Shown: positions 7,147-14,612 of the stretch, in pieces
How the letters are laid out: every line of letters starts with the position of its first letter
Position numbering within the stretch: position 1 is the first letter of the stretch
Assembly: GCA_029776995.1 (NCBI GenBank)
Contig: JAKOTZ010000121.1
Span: 1-35,025 of the forward strand
From: Candidatus Hydrogenedentota bacterium
GTDB taxonomy: Bacteria > Hydrogenedentota > Hydrogenedentia > Hydrogenedentales > CAITNO01
DNA length: 35,025 nucleotides
Direction: 5' to 3'
The notes under the pieces: generated by a model
Database searches by the model: none
The model's input: the letters and a program-made list of their open reading frames with translations, nothing else
Told to the model about the DNA's origin: nothing
Position numbers and translations under genes: made by a program

Positions 7147-9549
7147 TCAGCGTTTTCCTTTCCGGATAATAATTTTGTCGCCAATATTGATCCGGCTTTT
7201 AGAAGTCATGTTGTTCCATTTCAGCAGGTCATCCAGCGAAACGCCGTATTTTTTTGCAATCATGTAGGGGTTTTCGCCTTTGGCCACAACGTGGATAATT
7301 TCTTCCCCAGGGGAATCGGCAGGCTCAGTCGGTGACTCTTTATCCGGTTCCTGACGCACCTTCTCCGGTTCCGGTGCTGTTTTCCCCTTTCGGATAAGAA
7401 TTTTGTCACCGATATTGATCCGGCTTTTAGGGGTCATGCGGTTCCATTTCAGCAGGTCATCCAGCGAAACGCCGTATTTATTCGCTATGACTGATGGGTT
7501 TTCGCCTTTGGCCACAATATGGACAATTTCCCCTTCCGCAGACGGGGTGGAGCCGGGCTGCGTTTCTTTACTCGGCTCCTGAAGCGCGCGCCCGGAGGCT
7601 GTAGTTGCTTTGGCGGAGTCGGGCGCAGACTCTTGGTCGTCCTTTTGCGTCTGTTGCGCAGGCGCGGCGGCCTGAGCAGAAACAGGCTGCGGCGGAACAG
7701 GAGTCCCGGACCGGCCATCCAACCGAGTCACAGCCGCCGCGGATGTGCCTCGGGCGTAAATTTCCAGACATTTCGCGTAATGCTGCGCCAGCGACGCGAG
7801 GGCGGCCGCCTCGATTTTTCTTCCCGCAGCGGCGAGATTCTCAGCATTCTGAACCAGTTTTTTGAGATCGTTGAGTACCTGTTCAGCTTTGACTGCCCCT
7901 CCCTGAGCGCCGGGTTGTGTCGCGGTCAGGTACATGGTCTGCATGCGTTCGGTCTCGGCGATCATGTCGGTCACAGGTTCAAGGAAAAGCTCTCCACGGC
8001 CTTCTTCGACCACCGCCAAAGCCCGCGCCAAAGACAGAAATCCCCGGGAAAGCACTCCTGCAGATACAGGATCAACCTCCCCCACCGCGACAGCCGTTTC
8101 AAACCGGGATATCTGCCGCAACAAATCGATATAGCGCGCCCGCGCTCCCTCTCCCGCCGGACTTTTTCGCACGGATTCAAGCAGCGCGCGGGTATCTCCG
8201 GACAGTAACGATCCGGCCGGTTCAGGCATGGACAGCATCGCAGAAATGATCTCCTCGGCGCGGCTGGCCGCCGCCCGGGCCAGGATATTCCCTCCCGTTC
8301 CGCGAACAATTAAAGGAGTTCCCGCCAGTTGAAGGTTCAGGTTTCCCTCCACGGGATTTCCCGTGTCCGGCAGGGCATTTCCGAAATGATCCATCACCGC
8401 AACGGAAACCGCCCCTTCGAGCGGTAAGGTCACAGGGACCGGATCACCCGACTGTCCGGGCCGCCAGAAAACCAGCACCCAGTCTGCTTGGTTTCGGAAA
8501 AGCAGGGCGGAAACGCCTTCCGCCAGGTTCAGGCGCCCGACATAGTCCACCCCGCTGAACAGCGCGCCAAAGACATTAAACAGCGCCGCGGCCGGGGTAA
8601 AACCCGTTTGAGGGGCATAAACAGCCGCCGCGGGAAGATGCACACTGGAAACGCCGGCCGCCATCATTTCTAGGATGTCCCACAGCAGAGCGTCGGTTGG
8701 TCGGTCCGCTATCCAGGCCGCGTCCGTAAGATCCACGGCAACGGGAAGAGTCGTCCAGGCCAGCCTAGCGCGTTCTTCGGGTAAAGGCGGAGCCGGCAAC
8801 CGAAGCACCATCCCCGAGGCCAGCGGCGCCGCCGGACCGTTTATGCTCCCCAGCGCATCCTCCACGGAATCAGCAACAGCCCAAAGCGGCAAGTCAGATT
8901 TGTCCCGAATTTTCTGGAAAAGGGCGGTTGAGGCCGCCGGCAACTGAATACCCACCCATGTATCAGACACCCTGAGTCTACCCGATTCAGCTGTCAGCGC
9001 CGCAGCGGCCTCGTCAGACAGGTCCAGCCATGCCTTCAGTCCCACTCGGGCAAGACCGGCTTCCGCCTGACGCAAATCCGCATTGGACAGTGACACGCGC
9101 ACGGATCTCGCGCCAACCGTTTTCAGGGCATGTTCCAAACCGGCCGGCCACGCGCCGGCTGCCACGGAAATGCCCAGGACCGACCTGGATATCTTTGTCG
9201 GCCGATCGACCCGACATAATCCAACTTTTTTGGTAAAGGACCCTCCGTTCACCGCCACAGTCACCGTGACCGCGTAAAATCCGCGCTCGGCCGGAGCGCC
9301 TTTGAGGGCGTACCACCGTTCCACGCCGGGCGGGAGCCGGAGATCGCCCAGGTCCATGTCCCACGCCTGCCCACCGTCATCTACAAGCGAAACGCTGACC
9401 CGGACGTCTGCGGGCTCCGGAACCTTCAGGCTGAGAATGAGGGGGTCATCCAGGTAAACACATGGAACCGGCTGGTCAGGCGCGACAATAATCTCGGGCC
9501 CCTCCGCGGCCGCGGTTAACACCAGTAAAAGACAACCGATGAAGCGCAT
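7147..9549 (-). CDS. Large secreted protein with two C-terminal LysM domains
   Basis: An 800-residue protein not recognised as a whole. It starts with a short signal peptide (MRFIGCLLLVLTAAAEG), followed by a beta-rich region to about residue 130. Residues about 130-430 alternate strands and helices (LGISVAAGAWP, VRVSLSNADL, LKAWLDLSDE, VAVDLTDAAWI) in a way that resembles a TIM-barrel glycosidase-like fold, but I see no clear catalytic pair. A helical region follows, then a Pro/Gln/Ala-rich linker. Two LysM domains end the protein, at about 672-722 and 749-800, each with the KYGVSLDDLLKWN core. LysM domains bind peptidoglycan or other N-acetylglucosamine polymers, so it is probably anchored to the wall in the periplasm. 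It follows the hydrolase gene by six bases and precedes pfkA by 17. Confidence 0.72.
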   Translation of the reverse strand: MRFIGCLLLVLTAAAEGPEIIVAPDQPVPCVYLDDPLILSLKVPEPADVRVSVSLVDDGGQAWDMDLGDLRLPPGVERWYALKGAPAERGFYAVTVTVAVNGGSFTKKVGLCRVDRPTKISRSVLGISVAAGAWPAGLEHALKTVGARSVRVSLSNADLRQAEAGLARVGLKAWLDLSDEAAAALTAESGRLRVSDTWVGIQLPAASTALFQKIRDKSDLPLWAVADSVEDALGSINGPAAPLASGMVLRLPAPPLPEERARLAWTTLPVAVDLTDAAWIADRPTDALLWDILEMMAAGVSSVHLPAAAVYAPQTGFTPAAALFNVFGALFSGVDYVGRLNLAEGVSALLFRNQADWVLVFWRPGQSGDPVPVTLPLEGAVSVAVMDHFGNALPDTGNPVEGNLNLQLAGTPLIVRGTGGNILARAAASRAEEIISAMLSMPEPAGSLLSGDTRALLESVRKSPAGEGARARYIDLLRQISRFETAVAVGEVDPVSAGVLSRGFLSLARALAVVEEGRGELFLEPVTDMIAETERMQTMYLTATQPGAQGGAVKAEQVLNDLKKLVQNAENLAAAGRKIEAAALASLAQHYAKCLEIYARGTSAAAVTRLDGRSGTPVPPQPVSAQAAAPAQQTQKDDQESAPDSAKATTASGRALQEPSKETQPGSTPSAEGEIVHIVAKGENPSVIANKYGVSLDDLLKWNRMTPKSRINIGDKILIRKGKTAPEPEKVRQEPDKESPTEPADSPGEEIIHVVAKGENPYMIAKKYGVSLDDLLKWNNMTSKSRINIGDKIIIRKGKR
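7150..7305 (-). repeat. LysM repeat copy 2
   Basis: Encodes residues 749-800 of the LysM protein. It is nearly the same as copy 1 at the DNA level over long stretches, so the two arose by a fairly recent internal duplication or are kept alike by recombination. Confidence 0.75.
7384..7536 (-). repeat. LysM repeat copy 1
   Basis: Encodes residues 672-722 of the LysM protein. It shares the core KYGVSLDDLLKWN and the ending SRINIGDK with copy 2; a 26-residue Pro/Glu/Lys-rich linker separates them. Confidence 0.75.
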
Positions 9550-9555
9550 GACAGG

Positions 9556-10167
9556 TTATCCCCGAACAAAGGGGTTGGTTTTCCGCTCTTCGGCCACGGT
9601 AGTGGCCGGCCCATGCCCACAGTATAAAACGGTTTCATCCGGCAGGGTATAAACCTGCGTATGGATGGAGTGGGCCAGCTGGTCGAAATCCCCGCCGGGC
9701 AAATCGGTTCTTCCGATGGATCCCGCAAAGATGACATCGCCTACCCACGCGGCCCCCGCGCCGCAGAGAATAATATGACCGGGGGAATGGCCCGGGGCAT
9801 GCCGAACCTCGAGGGTGGTGTTCCCAAACGCAACCGTGTCGCCGGGTTTCAGAAGCACATCCGGATCCGGAGACGCGGGAAACGGGACACCGAACATCAT
9901 GCCCTGCTGGGGGAGGGAGCGCAACAGGAACAGATCATCCTCGTGGCACGCCAGGGGCGCGCCGGTTTCTTTTATAAGTTCAGCATTTCCCCCGCAATGA
10001 TCGCAGTGGCAGTGCGTATTCACAATAAGTTTCACGGTATAGTTCTGAAGGTAACGCAACAGGGCCGGGGCGGCTTCCCCGGGATCTATAACAATGACCT
10101 CCCCTTCGTCGGAAAGGACATAACAGCTCATCATAAAAGGCGTCAACTGAAAAATTTTGATGTCCAT
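9556..10167 (-). CDS. Metallo-beta-lactamase-fold hydrolase, glyoxalase II-like
   Basis: A 203-residue cytoplasmic protein. It has the zinc-binding motif HCHCDH (H52, H54, D56, H57), further ligand candidates in HAPGHSPGH and the late GHGP, and the strand-turn VIDPGEA that opens the fold. It matches the small single-domain hydroxyacylglutathione-hydrolase-like group, whose members cleave thioesters or related small molecules. The start at 10167 is chosen because AAGGAG lies eight bases upstream; an ATG at 10173 is only two bases from that site and a longer form to 10263 has no support. It heads a minus-strand group with the LysM protein and pfkA. The exact substrate is unknown. Confidence 0.88.
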   Translation of the reverse strand: MDIKIFQLTPFMMSCYVLSDEGEVIVIDPGEAAPALLRYLQNYTVKLIVNTHCHCDHCGGNAELIKETGAPLACHEDDLFLLRSLPQQGMMFGVPFPASPDPDVLLKPGDTVAFGNTTLEVRHAPGHSPGHIILCGAGAAWVGDVIFAGSIGRTDLPGGDFDQLAHSIHTQVYTLPDETVLYCGHGPATTVAEERKTNPFVRG

Positions 10168-10175
10168 GGGCATAA

Positions 10176-10181
10176 CTCCTT
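10176..10181 (-). promoter_or_regulatory. Ribosome binding site deciding the hydrolase start
   Basis: AAGGAG on the minus strand is eight bases from the ATG at 10167 and only two bases from the ATG at 10173, so the former is the better start. Confidence 0.65.
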
Positions 10182-10265
10182 GAGAAAAAGACCGCAACGG
10201 GCCGAATTCCAGGCCGGTATGCAGTATAAATGGATCGGGGCACGGGAAAAAAGAACGATCCAAGA

Positions 10266-10295
10266 TTGAGGCACGTTAACCCGGGGTTGTATGCT
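10266..10295 (+). promoter_or_regulatory. Possible sigma70-type promoter for the Gfo/Idh-DUF1080 pair
   Basis: TTGAGG at 10266-10271 and TATGCT at 10290-10295 are separated by 18 bases. Each box matches consensus at four of six positions. Transcription would begin near 10302, about 28 bases before the ATG. The same TATGCT -10 is found before the ThuA-like gene. Confidence 0.4.
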
Positions 10296-10329
10296 TTTGT
10301 TGAACCTTTCAGCAAGCGGAGAAAACGCC

Positions 10330-11688
10330 ATGAAACGCAGGGAATTTTTACAGCGGGCAACCGCGGTGGCTCCCATGATTGTTTCGGCCAGGGTGCTGGG
10401 GCTGGACGGACCGCCTCCCAGCGAACAGGTCCGGGTGGGGCTGATCGGCCTGGGCAGCCGCTGCCGGGAAATCGCCAAGACTGCGGTCGGCATCCCCGGA
10501 ATGCGCATCGAGGCCGTGTGCGACTGTTTTGAGCCGCGCGTCAGCGCCGCAATGAAATCCATGGGGGAAGAACGGGGCTGGCGCCCGTACGTGGATTTCC
10601 GGAAAATGATCGAGCAGGAAAAACTGGACGGGGTGATGGTGGAAACAACCACCCACGCGCGGGCATGGGTTACCTGCCACGCCATGGCGATGGGAATGGA
10701 TGTCTATATTGAAAAACCGATGTGCCTGACCATATCCGAAGGGCGGCATATGGTCAGGCTGGCCCGGAAACACAACCGGGTAACCCAGGTGGGCACGCAG
10801 CAGCGGTCCATGCCGCTGAACAACTGGGTCAGCGACCTGGTGAAAAGCGGCGCACTGGGCAAGATCCGGGAAGTGCTGGTCCCGAATTATGTAGGTCCGC
10901 TGGAATGGGACAACCGCCCGGGCGAACCCATGCCGGAAGGCGGCCCCGAGGGCTGGTGGGACGTGTGGACGAACCAGGCCCCGATGCGTCCCTATCACAG
11001 TGAACTGCAAATGGGCTGGGCGAAATGGGTAGATTATGACGGCGGAGGCATCTCGTTCGGCGTAAGCGGCTGGGGAACCCACAGTTACGACCAGGTCAAC
11101 CGAGCACTGGGCACTGACGAGACCGGCCCGGTAAAAGTAATTCTGGAAGAAGCTGTCTCCGACCAGCCGGCAGGGAAATACGAACGCACGCCCGATCCAA
11201 AGGAAACTGGACTGGTTTATTATCCCATGGCCCAGGCGGCACATGGTCCCCGGGCGCGGGTCACGTTTATTTTCGCGGATGGGACGCCCATGAAATGCCA
11301 CCTGGACGGCGATTTTGGGCCAGGTTTGGGTGGCATTTTCCGGTTTGATGCCGGATATCTGGACATCAACCGGGATAAAATAGACTCAGATATCCCGGAG
11401 GTGCTTGACCATCCGGATAAGCCGGCGCCGCTGAGTGTTCCGGAGACGCAGCCGCACATTGAAAACTGGATGCAATGCATTAAAAACCGACAAAAATGCA
11501 CTGCGGATATCGAGTACGGCCTTCGGGCGACCACGCTGTGTGAACTGGTGAATATTGTCCGCCGTGTAGGCCGGGTCAATGAAGAACTGGAATGGGATCC
11601 CGTGGCAGAACGCTTCAGGAACTGTGAAGAAGGGAACGCGCTGCTCTCCCGTCCACGCCGCACGGGTTACGAGCTTCCGGACGCTTAA
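10330..11688 (+). CDS. Tat-exported Gfo/Idh/MocA family oxidoreductase
   Basis: A 452-residue NAD(P)-dependent sugar oxidoreductase. The start at 10330 gives a twin-arginine signal (MKRREFLQRATAVAPMIVSA), so the protein is probably exported folded with its cofactor. The Rossmann nucleotide site is VGLIGLGSRCRE, and the catalytic EKP motif is at residues 128-130 (YIEKPM). The C-terminal half is the usual alpha/beta substrate domain with an extended insert (WWDVWTNQAPMRPYHSELQ, GGGISFGVSGWGTHSYDQV) seen in relatives from Planctomycetes-like genomes. It is followed 22 bases later by the DUF1080 gene. Members oxidise or reduce sugar hydroxyls, often at C3 of glycosides; the substrate here is unknown. 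Confidence 0.9.
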   Translation: MKRREFLQRATAVAPMIVSARVLGLDGPPPSEQVRVGLIGLGSRCREIAKTAVGIPGMRIEAVCDCFEPRVSAAMKSMGEERGWRPYVDFRKMIEQEKLDGVMVETTTHARAWVTCHAMAMGMDVYIEKPMCLTISEGRHMVRLARKHNRVTQVGTQQRSMPLNNWVSDLVKSGALGKIREVLVPNYVGPLEWDNRPGEPMPEGGPEGWWDVWTNQAPMRPYHSELQMGWAKWVDYDGGGISFGVSGWGTHSYDQVNRALGTDETGPVKVILEEAVSDQPAGKYERTPDPKETGLVYYPMAQAAHGPRARVTFIFADGTPMKCHLDGDFGPGLGGIFRFDAGYLDINRDKIDSDIPEVLDHPDKPAPLSVPETQPHIENWMQCIKNRQKCTADIEYGLRATTLCELVNIVRRVGRVNEELEWDPVAERFRNCEEGNALLSRPRRTGYELPDA

Positions 11689-11710
11689 AAATACAAACAA
11701 GGGAAAACCG

Positions 11711-12460
11711 ATGAAAAAGAATGTTCTGTATTTTCTTTGTTTTTCGTTTTTTGTATCTGTTTTTATTTTTTATTCGCCGTTTGGGTTCTCGGATGATGGA
11801 ACTGGATTCCGCAGCATGTTCAACGGCCGGGATCTGACAGGATGGGATGGGAAGCCCGGCGAGTGGTGGGTGGAAGACGGGGCAATCACCTCACAGAGCA
11901 CGGATGAAAACCCCTGTATAAAACACCACTACCTGTTCTGGACCGAGGCGGAACCCGGGGACTTTATCCTGCGTTTTGAATTTAAGCTGGTGGGGGGCAA
12001 TTCAGGCGTGCAATTCCGTAGTGAGCGGCGGGAAGATTATGACATCTGGGGATACCAGGCGGATATGGAAGACGGCGAACAGTGGACCGGATGCCTCTTC
12101 CAGCATGACCGGGGAGGGGTAGTCATGCGGGGGTTCGACGCGGTAATCCGCGAGGACGGGAGCCGGGAAGAAAAGGCCATTGGCGATCCCGCTGATCTGC
12201 TGAAACAGGTACGAAAACACGAGTGGAACCGGTATGAAGTCACGGCCATTGGAAACCGGATCACCCTGAAAATCAATGACGTGGTCATGTGCTCGGTGGA
12301 AGACCATGACCGCACCTACAGCCGGTCCAAAGGTGTAATCGCCCTTCAGATGCATCCCGGCCCGCCCATGAAGGTCCAATTCCGGAACCTCCGGATTAAA
12401 ATTCTGGACGCCGCGCCGCAGACGCCCAAGGAATCCCCCGGGCAGCAGACTGGAAAATAG
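11711..12460 (+). CDS. Secreted DUF1080 (3-keto-disaccharide hydrolase) protein
   Basis: A 249-residue protein whose N-terminus is a signal peptide (MKKNVLYFLCFSFFVSVFIF, cleavage likely near GFS-DDG). The rest is one PF06439 concanavalin-like beta-sandwich: FRSMFNGRDLTGWDG at the start, GDFILRFEFKLVGGNSGVQF in the middle, and KVQFRNLRIK at the end, all hallmarks of the family. PF06439 is named for hydrolysis of 3-keto-disaccharides. AAGGGA lies just upstream of the ATG. The pairing with a Gfo/Idh oxidoreductase fits a two-step scheme: oxidation of a glycoside at C3, then cleavage of the keto-glycoside outside the cytoplasm. The signal peptide coding region is much richer in A and T than its surroundings. 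Confidence 0.9.
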   Translation: MKKNVLYFLCFSFFVSVFIFYSPFGFSDDGTGFRSMFNGRDLTGWDGKPGEWWVEDGAITSQSTDENPCIKHHYLFWTEAEPGDFILRFEFKLVGGNSGVQFRSERREDYDIWGYQADMEDGEQWTGCLFQHDRGGVVMRGFDAVIREDGSREEKAIGDPADLLKQVRKHEWNRYEVTAIGNRITLKINDVVMCSVEDHDRTYSRSKGVIALQMHPGPPMKVQFRNLRIKILDAAPQTPKESPGQQTGK

Positions 12461-12479
12461 GACCTTACGGCACAGGCGG

Positions 12480-13691
12480 TCAGGGTTTAACCTCGATCGC
12501 TTCCGGTTCCAGCTCGAGGTGAAGGTCAATGGGCGTGGTGTCGGCCATCATCTCATCCCATGTGACAGCGGTTTGATGATAGGCGGCCATGCGCCCGAGG
12601 ATACAGGTCAGGTTGCTTTCCACAGATACGTCCATGTTCTGGATGGCTTTTCCCGCCGCCACGGTATCGCAGAAGTTTTTGATGTTGGTAACCGCGCCTT
12701 CCTGGTAGATGTTGGTGGTCAGCCCGCCGGGCCATTCTTCCTTCAGGCTGGCAACGCGGACCGGTCCGCCGTAATGGGTATCCACGGTGCCCTCGGATCC
12801 GTACACGCGGGCACAGAGGTCGGCATCGAACCGAACGGCGCACTGCAGGCCGCTGAAATCGACCCGCACGCCGTCGGGATACTCGAAAGCCACGATAAAG
12901 TGGTCCCAGCAGTCACCCACGTCCACACGGCCTTTGCGTCCGCCGGTGCCCATGGCGCGCAGGGGATGGGCATTCAGGATCCAGTTGGTAACGTCGATCA
13001 CGTGAATATGCTGTTCGACGATGATGTCCCCGGAAAGCGCCTTGTCAAATACCCAGTTCCGGAGGCGTTCTCCGGGAGAACCCGGGGGGGCCTGCCGCTG
13101 AAGGCGCTCACAATGGTAAAAAGTCTTGCCGAACACCGGGAAACCGATATGCCCGTTTCGGACACGCTGAATGGCTTCCTGGTAAAGGGGATCAACCCGG
13201 GCCTGAAAATCAACCCAGCAGCAACGGTCGGGGTGCTCTTTCGCGAGCCGCACCGCCCTGAGGCATCCCGCCACGTCAACAGCGACAGGTTTGGCCATGT
13301 AGACATGTTTTCCGGCGTTGAGGGCCGCTTCAGCCTGATCCACGTGGAAACAGGGCGGTGACTCGATGGCGACGGCGTCAATATCATCCAGGGCCACCAG
13401 TTCCCGATAGCCGTCCAGGCCGACAAAACGCCTATTTTCGGGCACATCGAGGTCTTTTCCAGTCTGATACGTCCGAAACCGGAAAGGATCATGGATGGCG
13501 GTAACTTTACAGGGGGCAAATTCCTGGAAAAGCCGGCCGATCCACCGCCCCCTTCCGCCGCAGCCGATGAGGCCGAGGGAAACTTTTGCGTTGGCGTCAT
13601 AGGTGAACGCCGCGCGCGGCGCGACAATCGTAAACGCGGCCAGCGATGCCGCTGTTCTCATGAAATCCCGGCGTCCCGGCGTGTTTTTCAT
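12480..13691 (-). CDS. Second Tat-exported Gfo/Idh/MocA family oxidoreductase
   Basis: A 403-residue protein with a twin-arginine-type signal (GRRDFMRTAASLAAFTIVAP), a Rossmann motif GLIGCGGRGRW and a catalytic motif written AKP (VYMAKPVAVD) where most relatives have EKP; the lysine is kept. The substrate domain contains WVDFQARVDPLYQEAI and HIHVIDVTNWILN, typical of exported family members. AAGGGAG lies seven bases before the ATG. It is the last gene of a minus-strand operon behind the sugar isomerase-like gene (48 bases away) and converges with the DUF1080 gene with 19 bases between stops. Together with the first oxidoreductase it could form an oxidising and reducing pair; that is inference. 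Confidence 0.9.
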   Translation of the reverse strand: MKNTPGRRDFMRTAASLAAFTIVAPRAAFTYDANAKVSLGLIGCGGRGRWIGRLFQEFAPCKVTAIHDPFRFRTYQTGKDLDVPENRRFVGLDGYRELVALDDIDAVAIESPPCFHVDQAEAALNAGKHVYMAKPVAVDVAGCLRAVRLAKEHPDRCCWVDFQARVDPLYQEAIQRVRNGHIGFPVFGKTFYHCERLQRQAPPGSPGERLRNWVFDKALSGDIIVEQHIHVIDVTNWILNAHPLRAMGTGGRKGRVDVGDCWDHFIVAFEYPDGVRVDFSGLQCAVRFDADLCARVYGSEGTVDTHYGGPVRVASLKEEWPGGLTTNIYQEGAVTNIKNFCDTVAAGKAIQNMDVSVESNLTCILGRMAAYHQTAVTWDEMMADTTPIDLHLELEPEAIEVKP

Positions 13692-13739
13692 AAGGTTTCT
13701 CCCTTTTGGTGTCAGCTGTTTGCCTGCATTTCCCAGGCG

Positions 13740-14612
13740 TTACGCGAGGGCGTTGAACGCGGCTTTGGCCCGTTCAAGGTTAGTGCGAAAATCGGATACT
13801 GTATCCCCTGACGGGGAAGCGGTTTCAAGGATAATCCAGCCGTTATAGCCGATGTCTGCAATAGCCTTAACAGCGGCGGCGAGATCCACCTTACCTTCGG
13901 TCAGCATCTTGCCTCCGTCCTTGAAATGGATCTGCGCGATGCGGCTGCCGAGGGAACGGATTTCAGCGGGCACGTCATAGCCGTTGTAGGTGGAGTTTCC
14001 GATGTCATAGTAGATGCGGACCGAGTCATCGCCGACCATATCCAAGAGCCGCAGGTTATCTGCTCCGGACAGGGTATTTTCAATGGCCAGGGTAACACCC
14101 GCGTCTTTGGCCCGGGAAGCGGCGCCGCGAATCCGCTCCGCGGCGACTTTCATGGCGTCCTCTTTAAGTTTTCGACCTTTACGCAGGTCCCCTTTCCCGA
14201 AGAACGCGAGCAGCATTACCGGCGCGTTCAGGTCTTTGGCGGCATCGATGGTCTGCTCGAGCCACGCGGGACCGCGTTCGTCTTCAGCCAGGGGCGCGTT
14301 ATTCAGCAACCCCATGGCCACGGAGGAGACAACGAGACCCGTACGGGCCATGGCTTCTTTGTATTTCTCCCGCAGGGCCGGATCGGCGATGGCGAGGATA
14401 TCCGCCGGGTCACCGGCAGATATTTCCACACCGTTCAGTCCGATTTTCAGGGCGAGGTCCAGGGCTTCCGGATCCAGGGCTTTACCCATGGACCAGTCAC
14501 ACGCGCCAAACCGAATCCGGCGGTCATCCCCCCATCCTTTCCGGATCCAGACGGCCGCGCCACAGGCAGCGGCAACCTGCCCGATAAAGGTTCTGCGAGA
14601 TATGTTATTCAT
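13740..14612 (-). CDS. Tat-exported sugar phosphate isomerase/epimerase-like TIM barrel
   Basis: A 290-residue protein of the xylose-isomerase-like (AP_endonuc_2) fold, with a twin-arginine signal at its N-terminus (SRRTFIGQVAAACGAAVW). The barrel shows strands such as NGVEISAG, VTLAIENT, YYDIGNS and IAQIHFKDGG; the Glu, Asp, His and late Glu (WIILETA) are likely metal ligands. Relatives isomerise sugars or, in C-glycoside deglycosidases, eliminate an aglycone from 3-keto-sugars. The ATG at 14612 is supported by AAGGAG seven bases upstream. It overlaps the histidine kinase stop by four bases (ATGA), so the two are probably translationally coupled. Export implies a non-phosphorylated substrate. 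Confidence 0.87.
   Translation of the reverse strand: MNNISRRTFIGQVAAACGAAVWIRKGWGDDRRIRFGACDWSMGKALDPEALDLALKIGLNGVEISAGDPADILAIADPALREKYKEAMARTGLVVSSVAMGLLNNAPLAEDERGPAWLEQTIDAAKDLNAPVMLLAFFGKGDLRKGRKLKEDAMKVAAERIRGAASRAKDAGVTLAIENTLSGADNLRLLDMVGDDSVRIYYDIGNSTYNGYDVPAEIRSLGSRIAQIHFKDGGKMLTEGKVDLAAAVKAIADIGYNGWIILETASPSGDTVSDFRTNLERAKAAFNALA

Noticed and set aside
7150-7536. Repeats in the LysM gene as a possible mobile or CRISPR-like repeat
   Set aside because: The two copies are in frame, encode complete LysM domains and are joined by a protein linker, so they are a domain duplication.
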